From NCBI GenBank assembly GCA_002779605.1, contig PEWE01000029.1, forward strand, positions 1-57,523: 57,523 bases of DNA. The letters run 5' to 3'. Each line of letters opens with the position of its first letter. The stretch's first letter is position 1. Positions 25,812 through 34,700 of the stretch are shown here, piece after piece. The stretch comes from Zetaproteobacteria bacterium CG06_land_8_20_14_3_00_59_53. Lineage in GTDB: Bacteria > Pseudomonadota > Zetaproteobacteria > Mariprofundales > Mariprofundaceae. The notes under the pieces were generated by a model. It was not told the DNA's origin. It saw nothing but the letters and a program-made list of their open reading frames with translations, and did no database searches. The position numbers were made by a program, and so were the translations under genes.

Positions 25812-26501
25812 CTAAAGATCGTCGGCGCTGGCCTTGAACTTCTTCATCACCGCGAAGATCTTGTTCGGATAACGCCGGCTGCCGAGCGAGCCGTTGTAGG
25901 CGGCCAGGGCCCGCTCCAACCCGTGATAGCGGTCTTTGTACATATGCAGGATAGCACAGCCGTAGCGGATATTCGTCTCGATCTCGAAGAGATTATCGCT
26001 CTTGCTGCCCAGCTCTTCCTTCCAGAACGGCATCACCTGCATCAGTCCGCGCGCCCCCACATTACTCACCGCGAAATGATCGAACTGCGATTCCACGGCG
26101 ATCACCGCCAGCACCAGCTCCGGGGAAAGATCGAAACGCTGGCTGTAGATATACACCCAGCGGGCAATGGTCTCGGCCTCACGCTCATCCGGCACCTGCG
26201 GCAGGATCAACTGCTTCATATCGGTCAGCCAGACGGTTTCCTCGAAGCTCGGAGGCTCTTCCTGACGGGTCTGCAGATCGCGACGCAGACGGTCTTCCTC
26301 TTCCGGTTCGAGTTCCAGATTGCCGACGCTCTGCTGCACCATCTCGATGGTCGCCGTGTTCTGCGCCATGCGCTGTTTCTGTTCGGGTGTTCCGGCCAGC
26401 CACAGCGGCAGTGTGGCCACAAAGCCTGCGATCATGATACCCGCCAGAATCGCCTTCGGAGGCATGCCTCCGAGACGTGCGCGGAGTTCGTCTGCGTTCA
26501 G
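25812..26501 (-). CDS. Membrane-anchored lytic transglycosylase (SLT domain)
   Basis: Peptidoglycan-cleaving enzyme. From the ATG at 26465 it is 217 residues: a membrane anchor (ILAGIMIAGFVATLPLWLAG), an acidic linker, then the SLT domain with catalytic glutamate in VIAVESQFDHFAVS, GLMQVMP and AYNGS. I extend the start to a CTG at 26501: it forms a CTGA overlap with the proS stop, has GGAG seven bases upstream and adds a protein-like basic N-terminus (NADELRARLGG), while the ATG has its only GGAGG too close. The CTG start is an inference; the shorter form remains possible. Confidence 0.85.
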   Translation of the reverse strand: MNADELRARLGGMPPKAILAGIMIAGFVATLPLWLAGTPEQKQRMAQNTATIEMVQQSVGNLELEPEEEDRLRRDLQTRQEEPPSFEETVWLTDMKQLILPQVPDEREAETIARWVYIYSQRFDLSPELVLAVIAVESQFDHFAVSNVGARGLMQVMPFWKEELGSKSDNLFEIETNIRYGCAILHMYKDRYHGLERALAAYNGSLGSRRYPNKIFAVMKKFKASADDL

Positions 26502-28234
26502 TGGCCCGCTCCGTGCCCTGAACCGACCCCGCGCAAGGTTTCGGCCAACGCAACGATCCCGGCCACGGTTTCATTCAGCGGCACCGCCCTGCGATCACCG
26601 CCGCGGGCACCCAGTTCCACCACGCCTTCCTTCAGCCCGCGGTCGCCGACCACCAGTTGCAAAGGTAATCCAAGCAACTCCGCATCCTTGAACTTCACAC
26701 CCGGACGCTCGTTGCGCTCATCCCACAGCACATCGAATCCGGCAGCCTGCAAATCCTTGTAGAGCCCGGCACATGCCTGCTCCACTTCATCACCCTTGCC
26801 CATGCCGATCAGTGCCACATGGAACGGCGCCATATCCAGCGGCCATGCGATGCCATTCTCGTCGTTGCACTGCTCGACGATCGCCGCCATCAGGCGCGAA
26901 ACACCGATGCCGTAACACCCCATCGTGGCGGTTTCCTCACGGCCTTCCTGACTGTGGAAACGCACCTTCATCGGCTCGGTGTAGCGTTTGCCGAGCGCGA
27001 ACACCTGACCGACCTCGATACCTCGCGACAGGCCCATCGAGCCGCCGCACCTGCCGCACTTGTCACCGGCACGGGTTTCACGCAGATCGGCGAAGATTGC
27101 AGTGGGCACATCACGCGCCACATCCATGCCTGTGACATGCACATCGTGCTTGTTTCCACCGGCCACCAGGCCTGTTGCACCGCGCAGCGATTCATCCACC
27201 AGTACCTTGCAGGAGATGCCCGCAGGCCCGACGAATCCGCCGATACCGCCGACGGAAGCAATGCCGGCCTCGTCCGCCATCTCGACCGCATCCGCGTCGA
27301 TGGCATGGATCAGCTTCACTTCCTGCAACTGGTCGTCGCCGCGCACACAGGCGGCCACGATCTGCTCGTCCAGCTCGCCGCCGGTGACACGATACACCAG
27401 CGTTTTGACCAGCACAGCGGCATCCACCTTCAGGAAAGCGGTGACATCCTCGACAGAGGATGCGTTCGGGGTGCTCACCTCGGACAAAGCCCCAGCCTCG
27501 CCGTCGGGATTCCCGCGCACGGACACCGCCTTTTCGACATTGGCCGCATATTCACAACCGTCGCAATGCGCGATCAGGTCTTCACCGGAATCGGCCAGCA
27601 CATGGAACTCATGCGAATCGTTGCCGCCGATGGAACCGGTATCGGCCTCCACCGCACGGAAAGTCAGGCCGAGGCGCGTGAAGATGCGCTGATAGGTGGC
27701 GAACATATTCTGATATTCGCGCGTCAGATCTTCTTCGGTCGCGTGGAAGGAATAGGCATCCTTCATGATGAACTCGCGGCCTCTGAGCAGACCGAAGCGC
27801 GGACGGATCTCGTCGCGGAACTTGGCCTGGATCTGATACAGATTCAGCGGCATCTGCTTGTAGGAGCGCAACTCGCGCGCCACCAGATCGCAAATGACCT
27901 CTTCATGCGTGGGCCCTAAGCAGGATTCATGCTCGTGCCGGTCGGTGAAGCGCAACAGTTCGGGGCCGTACTTCTCCCAGCGCCCGGAGGACTGCCACAG
28001 CTCGGACGGCTGCACCATCGGCATCAGCAATTCCTGCGCACCGGCGGCATTCATCTCCTCGCGCACCACAGCCTCGATGCGGCGCATCACCAGCAGACCG
28101 AGCGGCAGGAAATCGTACACCCCGGAAGTCACACGGCGGATATAACCGGCGCGCAACAGGAGCTTATGCGAGATCACCTCGGCATCGGCCGGATCGTCAC
28201 GCAGGGTGGGAGCAAAGAACTGGGAATATTTCAT
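26498..28234 (-). CDS. proS: Prolyl-tRNA synthetase
   Basis: Charges tRNA-Pro in the cytosol. 578 residues, the bacterial type with the YbaK-like editing domain inserted between class II motifs 2 and 3. Visible blocks are the N-terminal SQFFAPTLRDDP, motif 1 region (GVYDFLPLGLLVMRRIEAVVREEM), motif 2 (KFRDEIRPRFGLLRGREF), editing insert about 230-390 and motif 3 (GCYGIGVSRLMAAIVEQ), then the anticodon-binding domain. The lytic transglycosylase gene overlaps its stop. Confidence 0.97.
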   Translation of the reverse strand: MKYSQFFAPTLRDDPADAEVISHKLLLRAGYIRRVTSGVYDFLPLGLLVMRRIEAVVREEMNAAGAQELLMPMVQPSELWQSSGRWEKYGPELLRFTDRHEHESCLGPTHEEVICDLVARELRSYKQMPLNLYQIQAKFRDEIRPRFGLLRGREFIMKDAYSFHATEEDLTREYQNMFATYQRIFTRLGLTFRAVEADTGSIGGNDSHEFHVLADSGEDLIAHCDGCEYAANVEKAVSVRGNPDGEAGALSEVSTPNASSVEDVTAFLKVDAAVLVKTLVYRVTGGELDEQIVAACVRGDDQLQEVKLIHAIDADAVEMADEAGIASVGGIGGFVGPAGISCKVLVDESLRGATGLVAGGNKHDVHVTGMDVARDVPTAIFADLRETRAGDKCGRCGGSMGLSRGIEVGQVFALGKRYTEPMKVRFHSQEGREETATMGCYGIGVSRLMAAIVEQCNDENGIAWPLDMAPFHVALIGMGKGDEVEQACAGLYKDLQAAGFDVLWDERNERPGVKFKDAELLGLPLQLVVGDRGLKEGVVELGARGGDRRAVPLNETVAGIVALAETLRGVGSGHGAGH

Positions 28235-28333
28235 GGGAGCGTAGCCTAGCGGCGCAAACCCCGTTCAGGTAGTGGCGGTGATATAGCTCAGCACATCAAA
28301 ACCAACCGGCAGGACTCGGCCGGATATTGCCGT

Positions 28334-28969
28334 TCAAGCCTCGGCGGAGGGGAGGCTGAGATTCAGGCGCCAGGCTAGCAGGCGGGTACCGGTAGTGATG
28401 AGGATGACACCCCACACCACCAGGGTATCGGGCAGGGCAAGCTGGGTAAGACCGAGATAGGCCAGCGCGCCGAACAGGCTGGCGGAAGCGTAGATCTCTT
28501 TTTTCAGGATGAAGGGGATCTCGGCCACCAGCATGGCGCGCAGTGCGCCGCCGCCGGTGGAGGTGAGCATGGCGATGAAGATCACCCCGACGGGACCGAG
28601 ACCTGCCTGATCCGCGACGGTGGCACCGACCAGCGTGAATACACCCAGCCCGATGGCATCGAAGGTGATCAGCCAGTTCTCCTGCTCATGCAAATGTCTG
28701 CCCCAGAAGAACGCCAGAATGCCGACGATGATGGCGATCAGCAAATAGGTCTGATCGGCAAAGGCCGCGGGTGGATGCCGGCCGATCAGCGCGTCGCGCA
28801 TCATGCCGCCGCCCATGGCCGTGACGATGGCCAGCACCACCGCCCCCATCAGATCCAGCTTCTTGGTCAGCGCACGCAAGGCGCCGGTCAGCGCGAACAC
28901 CGCCGTGCCGAACAGATCGAGGGCATGAATGGCGGCCGGCAGCTGGATCACCGCCCCGCTCATACTCAT
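28334..28969 (-). CDS. TRIC/UPF0126 family membrane protein
   Basis: Trimeric cation-channel family protein, 211 residues, seven membrane helices arranged as two UPF0126 repeats. Each repeat has a glycine-rich kink (AMGGGMMRDAL and TSTGGGALRAML) that lines the pore in the known TRIC structures. Probably a monovalent cation channel; physiological role in bacteria is unclear. Its ATG overlaps the mpl stop as ATGA. Confidence 0.92.
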   Translation of the reverse strand: MSMSGAVIQLPAAIHALDLFGTAVFALTGALRALTKKLDLMGAVVLAIVTAMGGGMMRDALIGRHPPAAFADQTYLLIAIIVGILAFFWGRHLHEQENWLITFDAIGLGVFTLVGATVADQAGLGPVGVIFIAMLTSTGGGALRAMLVAEIPFILKKEIYASASLFGALAYLGLTQLALPDTLVVWGVILITTGTRLLAWRLNLSLPSAEA

Positions 28970-30360
28970 ACAGCTGTTCCGAGTCGTTCGAGCAAGCGCT
29001 TGTGAATGCCGTCGAAGCCGCCGTTGGAGAGGATCAGGATGTCATCGCCGCATGCGGCATGGGCAGAGAGATGTTCGATGATCGCGGCGGCATCGGGCAG
29101 CACACTGGCATGCGGACCGATGGTCTTGCAAACAGCCTGCACATCGAGCACCTCGTCCGGCCTCAGGTTGCGGCTGGACGGCTGCGCGAAGATCACCTCG
29201 TCGGCATCACCGAAACACAGGGGTAAGCGATCCTGATGAATGCGGGTGCGCATGGTGTTGGAACGCGGCTCGACGATCACCCGCAACTTACCGGCGGACT
29301 TCATCGATGCTTTCGCCGCCGACACGATGCCGCTTATGGCGGTCGGGTGATGCGCGAAATCGTCGAAGATGCGAATGCCGTTGGCTGTACCGGTCAGCGT
29401 CATGCGGCGGCGCACACCGGAGAAGGATGCGAAGGCGGTTTCGATATCCGAGAGGGAAACGCCCAACTCCGTGGCAGCAGCAGCCACAGCGCAGGCATTG
29501 GTGACATTATGTACACCGAGCATGCCCCATGCGGTTTCCAGAACCATCGTGCCGTCGCGATACAGACGGAATCCCGAACCATCGTTCTTCAACGCTTCCC
29601 ATTGCCATGCGGCGGATGCATGCCCAAGCCGGGCAAAAGAGATGCAGGGCGTCCAGCAGCCGCGGCGCAATACATCGGCGATGTTGTCATCATCGGCATT
29701 GGCGATGATATGGCCGCAGGCGGGCACGGTGCGAAGCAGGTGATGGAACTGAAGCTTGATGGCCTCCAGATCCGGGAAGATATCGGCGTGGTCGTATTCC
29801 AGGTTGTTCAGAATCAGGGTGCGCGCGTGGTAGTGCAGGAACTTGCTGCGCTTGTCGAAGAAGGCGGTGTCGTATTCATCGCCTTCGAGCACCACATGCT
29901 CACCTTCCCCAAGCCGCGCGCCGCCTCCGAAATCCTCGGGAATGCCGCCGATCATGAAACCGGGCTCTTTCCCCGCGACCTGCAGCACATGCGCCATCAG
30001 GCTGGAACTGGTGGTCTTGCCGTGGGTGCCTGCCACCACCACACCATGCCGGCCGGGCAGGATATGGTCGCCGATGAACTGCGCGCCGGAGGTGTATGCG
30101 ATCCCTGAATTAAGCACGGCCTCGACTTCCACGTTGCCGCGCGAGAGCGCGTTGCCGATCACCACAAGGTCGGGGGCGGGATCAAGGTTGGCGGCATCGA
30201 ACGGGGCGATAGCTATGCCCTGATGGCGCAAATAATCGGACATCGGCGGATAGATACCGGCATCGGAACCGCTGACCTTATACCCCTGCTCTCTGGCCAG
30301 CACGGCAATTGCCGCCATGGCGGTGCCGCAAATACCGAGGATGTGGATGTGTTTCGACAT
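28966..30360 (-). CDS. mpl: UDP-N-acetylmuramate:tripeptide ligase Mpl
   Basis: Murein recycling ligase that joins the recovered L-Ala-D-Glu-meso-DAP tripeptide to UDP-MurNAc. 464 residues from the ATG at 30360. Mur-ligase features: N-terminal UDP-binding GICGTAMAA, ATP loop GTHGKTTSSS, EGDEYDTAFFDKRSK and a C-terminal NGGFDGIHKRLLE. A GTG six codons upstream is possible, but family members begin MKHIHILGICGT, which matches this ATG. Together with the transglycosylase and amidase it indicates active wall turnover. Confidence 0.96.
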   Translation of the reverse strand: MSKHIHILGICGTAMAAIAVLAREQGYKVSGSDAGIYPPMSDYLRHQGIAIAPFDAANLDPAPDLVVIGNALSRGNVEVEAVLNSGIAYTSGAQFIGDHILPGRHGVVVAGTHGKTTSSSLMAHVLQVAGKEPGFMIGGIPEDFGGGARLGEGEHVVLEGDEYDTAFFDKRSKFLHYHARTLILNNLEYDHADIFPDLEAIKLQFHHLLRTVPACGHIIANADDDNIADVLRRGCWTPCISFARLGHASAAWQWEALKNDGSGFRLYRDGTMVLETAWGMLGVHNVTNACAVAAAATELGVSLSDIETAFASFSGVRRRMTLTGTANGIRIFDDFAHHPTAISGIVSAAKASMKSAGKLRVIVEPRSNTMRTRIHQDRLPLCFGDADEVIFAQPSSRNLRPDEVLDVQAVCKTIGPHASVLPDAAAIIEHLSAHAACGDDILILSNGGFDGIHKRLLERLGTAV

Positions 30361-30422
30361 GCGGCAGGATTGAACCACAAAGGCCGAAAGACAGAAAGTG
30401 AATTTTCAGCCATGCTTCGCCG

Positions 30423-31085
30423 ATGAATACCCTGCCGCACCTTGTAGTAGATACCGCACCCGAACCCGATGCCGCCGTCATCTGGCTGCACGGTCTGGGT
30501 GCCGACGGGCATGATTTCGAACCTATCGTTCCCGAACTGCGATTGAAGCCTGAAGCCCGCATCCGCTTCATCTTCCCGCATGCCCCGGCCATGCCCGTGA
30601 CCATCAACGGCGGCTATGTGATGCCGGCCTGGTACGACATCATCGAAACCGACCTCGGCATCAGGCACGACGAGGCCGGTATTGCCGCCTCCGCCAGGGC
30701 GATTCAACTGCTCATCGAGCAGCAGCAGATGCACGGCATCCCGGCCGACCGCATCGTGCTGGCCGGCTTCTCGCAAGGAGCCGCGATGTCGCTGCATGTG
30801 GGGCTGGCGCAGAGCGAGCCACTGGCCGGCATCATGGCCCTGTCCGGCTATCTGTTGCTTCCCGGTCAGTTGAAAACGCATCTGAAACCCGAATCGCTGA
30901 CGTCATCGCTGTTCATGGCGCACGGCATCAATGATCCGGTGGTGCCTTATGATCTGGGCGAGATGGCGCAGGACCGGTTGCAGAAACTGGGTATGGATGT
31001 GGAATGGCACAGCTACCCGATGGCGCATCAGGTGTGCCCGAAGGAGATCGTCGCCATCGGCAGCTGGCTCAACAGAATTCTGTAA
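30423..31085 (+). CDS. Carboxylesterase / phospholipase of alpha-beta hydrolase type
   Basis: Serine hydrolase of 220 residues in the Abhydrolase_2 group (EstB, YpfH). Features: oxyanion loop WLHGLGADGHDF, nucleophile serine in GFSQGAAMS, aspartate in HGINDPVVPY and histidine in MAHQVCP near the C-terminus. Cytosolic, no signal peptide. Substrate cannot be told from sequence. It lies 62 bases from the divergent mpl. Confidence 0.94.
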   Translation: MNTLPHLVVDTAPEPDAAVIWLHGLGADGHDFEPIVPELRLKPEARIRFIFPHAPAMPVTINGGYVMPAWYDIIETDLGIRHDEAGIAASARAIQLLIEQQQMHGIPADRIVLAGFSQGAAMSLHVGLAQSEPLAGIMALSGYLLLPGQLKTHLKPESLTSSLFMAHGINDPVVPYDLGEMAQDRLQKLGMDVEWHSYPMAHQVCPKEIVAIGSWLNRIL

Positions 31086-31117
31086 TCCGACCGGCGCTTG
31101 AAACTCGCCGGATATAC

Positions 31118-31918
31118 TCAGCTGAGCATGGAGAACTGATCGAACTCTTCGGCTTCGACATAGATCGAGGACGGGTAGATCGGCCCGATATCCACCATGA
31201 TCCACACCCCGCCGCGCTGGCCGAGCTCGACATCGAGCACATCGCCGTCGCGCATCAGCTTGGCGATCTCGGAGGACAGCACGACCGGCCCGATCTGCTC
31301 CTCCTGCGAATCGAAATTCAGCCATAAGCTGTTGCCGTCAAGCCTGCCGACGCGCGCATGCCCTTCGGCGAAACGCGAGAATTCGCTTCCCCGTGCATGC
31401 TCGGGCAATCCATGCGCCAGACGCACAAAGTGATACAGCAGTTGTGCGGCCTTGACCACGCGCACGGCTTCCGGCTCGATGTCGGCGAGAGCCGAGAGGA
31501 ATTCCAGATGATGCGCCTTATCCAGACGCCCGGCCTTGTTCAGGAACTGCCACCAGTCACGCATCACCGAGGCGAATTCGACGATTCCTGCGACATCGCC
31601 GCTGAGTTCACGCGGCAGATACCAGCCGAAGAATTCGCGGATATGGGAAGCTTCAAGCTGCTCGAGTTTCAGATCGTAAACAGAGAGCGGCGGCTCGACA
31701 TCACCCTGCATCAGCTCGCTCATATGGGAATCAAGCTGCTGCTCCCATTCATCCAGCTGCGCATCCTCCATTTCGACGTTTTCTTCGTCGAACAGGTCGG
31801 AATAGGCCACCAGATAATGCGACAGGTATTCCATGCATGCCTCGACCACCTGACCGCGATCGGAACTGCGCACGGCCTGGGTGCGCACAAAGCCATCCAC
31901 GGCATCCTGTAATAACAT
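31118..31918 (-). CDS. Conserved hypothetical protein, two-domain, acidic
   Basis: 266 residues, no signal peptide or membrane helix, rich in acidic residues. The first about 165 residues are helical (DGFVRTQAVRSSDRGQVVEACMEYLSHYL, YLPRELSGDVAGIVEFASVMRDWWQFL); the last about 80 look beta-rich (ARVGRLDGNSLWLNFDSQEEQIGPVVL, GVWIMVDIGPIYPSSIYVEAEEF). I do not recognise the family. The start is the ATG at 31918, with GGAGG five bases upstream; codons further up lack support. It stands alone and ends 33 bases from the esterase stop, convergently. Confidence 0.72.
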   Translation of the reverse strand: MLLQDAVDGFVRTQAVRSSDRGQVVEACMEYLSHYLVAYSDLFDEENVEMEDAQLDEWEQQLDSHMSELMQGDVEPPLSVYDLKLEQLEASHIREFFGWYLPRELSGDVAGIVEFASVMRDWWQFLNKAGRLDKAHHLEFLSALADIEPEAVRVVKAAQLLYHFVRLAHGLPEHARGSEFSRFAEGHARVGRLDGNSLWLNFDSQEEQIGPVVLSSEIAKLMRDGDVLDVELGQRGGVWIMVDIGPIYPSSIYVEAEEFDQFSMLS

Positions 31919-32029
31919 CAAGCCTCCACTTGCCCGAAATGGGCGCACTGGCTATGGTCGCGACCTCGCCTGACGAGGCATGTTATGAACTTTTTCGTCG
32001 GCAAGTCACCGACACTAAGGAGCCCATCC

Positions 32030-32590
32030 ATGCAAATCAATGCCCCGGCCATCCGCAAGGGAATGATACTCGAAGTTGACACCGCCCTGTGGCGGGTGAT
32101 GAAAATCCAGCATGTGACCCCCGGCAAGGGCGTGGCCTGCATGCAGGTGGAGATGCGCAACATCGAAACAGGCACCAAAACCAACAAGCGTTTCAATTCC
32201 ACCGAGCGCGTCGAACAGGTCACACTGACGTCGCGCAACATGCAGTTTCTCTATGCCGATGGCGACACCTATCATCTGATGGACATGGAAAGCTACGAGC
32301 AGATGGCGCTCGGTGCCGATTTTCTTGAAGACGCCATTCCCTATCTGCTGCCGGAAACCGAGGTCATTGTCGAATTCCATGATGAGCGCCCGCTGAACGT
32401 GCGCATGCCGCAGACCGTGGTGCTCGAAGTAGTGGAATGCGATGCGGCCATCAAAAGTCAGTCGGCTACCGGCTCGTATAAACCCGGCAAGCTGGAAACC
32501 GGCGCAAGCATCATGGTGCCGCCCTATCTGGAATCAGGCACTAGGGTCCGGGTGAACACCGAGACCGGCGAATTCATGGAACGCGCCTGA
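32030..32590 (+). CDS. efp: Elongation factor P
   Basis: Relieves ribosome stalling at polyproline stretches. 186 residues, three beta-barrel domains of normal length. The modification loop reads TPGKG, whose lysine is the site that gets beta-lysine or another modification in other bacteria. AAGGAG seven bases before the ATG at 32030 fixes the start. No modification genes (epmA, epmB, earP) lie nearby. Confidence 0.96.
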   Translation: MQINAPAIRKGMILEVDTALWRVMKIQHVTPGKGVACMQVEMRNIETGTKTNKRFNSTERVEQVTLTSRNMQFLYADGDTYHLMDMESYEQMALGADFLEDAIPYLLPETEVIVEFHDERPLNVRMPQTVVLEVVECDAAIKSQSATGSYKPGKLETGASIMVPPYLESGTRVRVNTETGEFMERA

Positions 32591-32597
32591 GTCTCGA

Positions 32598-33080
32598 TTA
32601 CGGACAACTCTGATACTTCCCGGTGAGCGCGGCGAGGTTGGCGTTGATCAGGCGCAACACATTGCTCAACTGTTCCAGATCCTGCTTCGGAATATCCTTT
32701 AGTGCTTCATCGCTCAGTTTTGTCAGTTCGGGCCAAAGCTTGATGAATGCCTGCTCACCGAGTCCGGTGATCTGCGCCCGGACCACACGCCTGTCCTGTT
32801 CATCCGGTATCCGCCCGACCAGACCGCTTTTCACCAGCGCATTCATCAACCGCGTCACCGCCGCTTTATCTTTGCCGAGTATGACGGCAAGCCGGGTTTG
32901 CGGCAGACCCTTGAAATGCCGGATGATCATCAGGGTTCCCGCCTCTTCCGGGGTCAGTGGATGACCGGCATCGCTGCATATCCTGCTGATGTGAAAGCGG
33001 ACATGACTCGACATGAAGCCGATCAGGGGCATGATTGCGCCAAGCTCGCCGCTGACCGGCTGTTGCTGCGGATTTTCCAT
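32598..33080 (-). CDS. MarR-family transcriptional regulator
   Basis: 160 residues: winged helix-turn-helix with recognition region LGKDKAAVTRLMNALVKSGLVGRIPDEQDRRVV, flanked by dimerisation helices, as in MarR proteins. Divergent from the TolC/RND efflux genes, with two palindromes between the start codons, so it most likely represses both itself and the pump until a small-molecule ligand binds. Confidence 0.93.
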   Translation of the reverse strand: MENPQQQPVSGELGAIMPLIGFMSSHVRFHISRICSDAGHPLTPEEAGTLMIIRHFKGLPQTRLAVILGKDKAAVTRLMNALVKSGLVGRIPDEQDRRVVRAQITGLGEQAFIKLWPELTKLSDEALKDIPKQDLEQLSNVLRLINANLAALTGKYQSCP

Positions 33081-33101
33081 GACCGAAGCCTAGTCGGCAT
33101 G

Positions 33102-33132
33102 ATTGACCGCATCAATAGTTGACACCATCAAC
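33102..33132. promoter_or_regulatory. Twin MarR-type palindromic operators
   Basis: Two near-identical 15-bp palindromes: ATTGA-N5-TCAAT (33102-33116) and GTTGA-N5-TCAAC (33118-33132), centres 16 bp apart. They lie between the divergent marR and tolC starts, 22-52 bases before marR. The second contains a perfect TTGACA (33119-33124) that could be the -35 box for the efflux genes, so repressor binding would block the polymerase. Confidence 0.65.
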
Positions 33133-33194
33133 CTTCTGAAGAACCATTCAGCTTTGGTCATCATCCGGGCTTTCCGAATCAGGTAGGGAGTATC

Positions 33195-34700
33195 ATGCAT
33201 CGTCTGTTTGCCAGCATTGTTTCACTCGCATTCGCCACGCTAGCGGCCATGCCTCCCGCCGCAGCCGCAGAGATGACCCTGAAACAGGTGATTCAGGGCG
33301 TGCTGGAAAACAATCCGCAGCTTGCCATCAGCCGGACCGATTCCGAGCTTGCCGCCGCCGATGCGCAGCGCATCGAAGGACTGCTGGATACCGGCATCAA
33401 CGCGACGGTGACCGGCAGCGATGAGCGGGTACCGACGGTCAGTGATTTTCAGGCCGCAAAAAACCGCAAAATGCAGGTCTCCGGCGGCATCAGCCAGCCT
33501 CTGAAGAATGGCGATACGCTGGGTGTATCGGCCAGTTATTCGCGCAGCGCGCAGGGCTTCAATTCACCTCTGGCAGCCCAGCTGGCACGCTTCAATCCGG
33601 CCTATCGTTCGCAGATCGACCTCACCTACCGCATCGCTCTGCAGCGCGGCTCAAACCGCCCCGACTACGCCATGGGCATGCAGTCGATCGAAGCGAAAAC
33701 CCGGGCCGCCGAACTGAACGAACACATCCTTGCCAGAAATCTGGCCCTGTCGGCACTCAATGCGTTTTACCGTCTGAGCGCCGACGATATCAACGTGGAT
33801 ATTTCAAAGCAGGCTGTGAAGCGCGCGCGCGACCTGCTGCGCTATCAAAAGGTGCGTCAGTCCTTCGGCCTGATCGAGCAAGCCGATGCCCTGCAGGCAG
33901 AAGCCCTGCTTGCCGCACGCCAGACTGATTTGCAACGCGCGCAGTCCGCACGGCTGGCGGACGAAACGAATCTGCGCAGATTGATGCGCGGCACATCGCA
34001 TCAATCCATCTCGCTTTATCAGCCTCCGCTTTCGGCCAGCGCTTCCGTTCCTGATTTCGACGCCGCCGAGAAACTGGCCATCCGGAAACGCCCGGACCTG
34101 CGTGCACTCGATGCCGGCCTGAAGGCTGCCGAATCCGATCTCGATGCCGCGCGCGGTTTTGACGCCGCACAGGTCGATATGGTGGCACAACTCGGTTCAC
34201 GTTCGCTGGATGCACGCCCCGATCATGCTGCCGGCAGAGCCTTTTCGCTGAACGACCGCTACGCCGCCCTGTCGGTGGAGATGCAGGACAATGTGGGCAG
34301 GAATACGGCAAGAGCCGCCATACGCAAGGCGGAGCTGGCACGCCAGCGCATCGCCGAGCAGCGTGATCTTGCGATGGAACAGATACGAGACGATCTGGCG
34401 GTTGCCATCTCGGCCATCCGCGGCGGTCTGCCGAACTTGCGCATGGCCCGTCTGCAAGCGCTGGCTGAACAGAACAAATACCAGGCAGAGCTCGACCGCT
34501 ATCGTAACGGTCGCTCGGATACGGCGACGCTGGTGCAGTTTGAAGGCGAGTTGCGCAATGCCCAGTTACAGGAGCGACTGCAGATGCAGACCCTGCAACT
34601 GGCCCGTTTCCAGATGGCATGGGCCACGGGCAGCCTGCTGGAGAATCTCGGCGTTGCATTGCCATCCGGCGATACAGCGGCAGGCAGGGCACAACCATGA
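33195..34700 (+). CDS. TolC-family outer-membrane efflux protein
   Basis: 501 residues. Signal peptide cut near AAA-E at about 24, then two homologous helical halves typical of the OEP/TolC fold, forming the trimeric outer-membrane exit duct. N-terminal half begins MTLKQVIQGVLENNPQLAI, a common TolC opening. GGGAG before the ATG. Its last four bases overlap the RND gene (ATGA), so the two are made together. Confidence 0.9.
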   Translation: MHRLFASIVSLAFATLAAMPPAAAAEMTLKQVIQGVLENNPQLAISRTDSELAAADAQRIEGLLDTGINATVTGSDERVPTVSDFQAAKNRKMQVSGGISQPLKNGDTLGVSASYSRSAQGFNSPLAAQLARFNPAYRSQIDLTYRIALQRGSNRPDYAMGMQSIEAKTRAAELNEHILARNLALSALNAFYRLSADDINVDISKQAVKRARDLLRYQKVRQSFGLIEQADALQAEALLAARQTDLQRAQSARLADETNLRRLMRGTSHQSISLYQPPLSASASVPDFDAAEKLAIRKRPDLRALDAGLKAAESDLDAARGFDAAQVDMVAQLGSRSLDARPDHAAGRAFSLNDRYAALSVEMQDNVGRNTARAAIRKAELARQRIAEQRDLAMEQIRDDLAVAISAIRGGLPNLRMARLQALAEQNKYQAELDRYRNGRSDTATLVQFEGELRNAQLQERLQMQTLQLARFQMAWATGSLLENLGVALPSGDTAAGRAQP

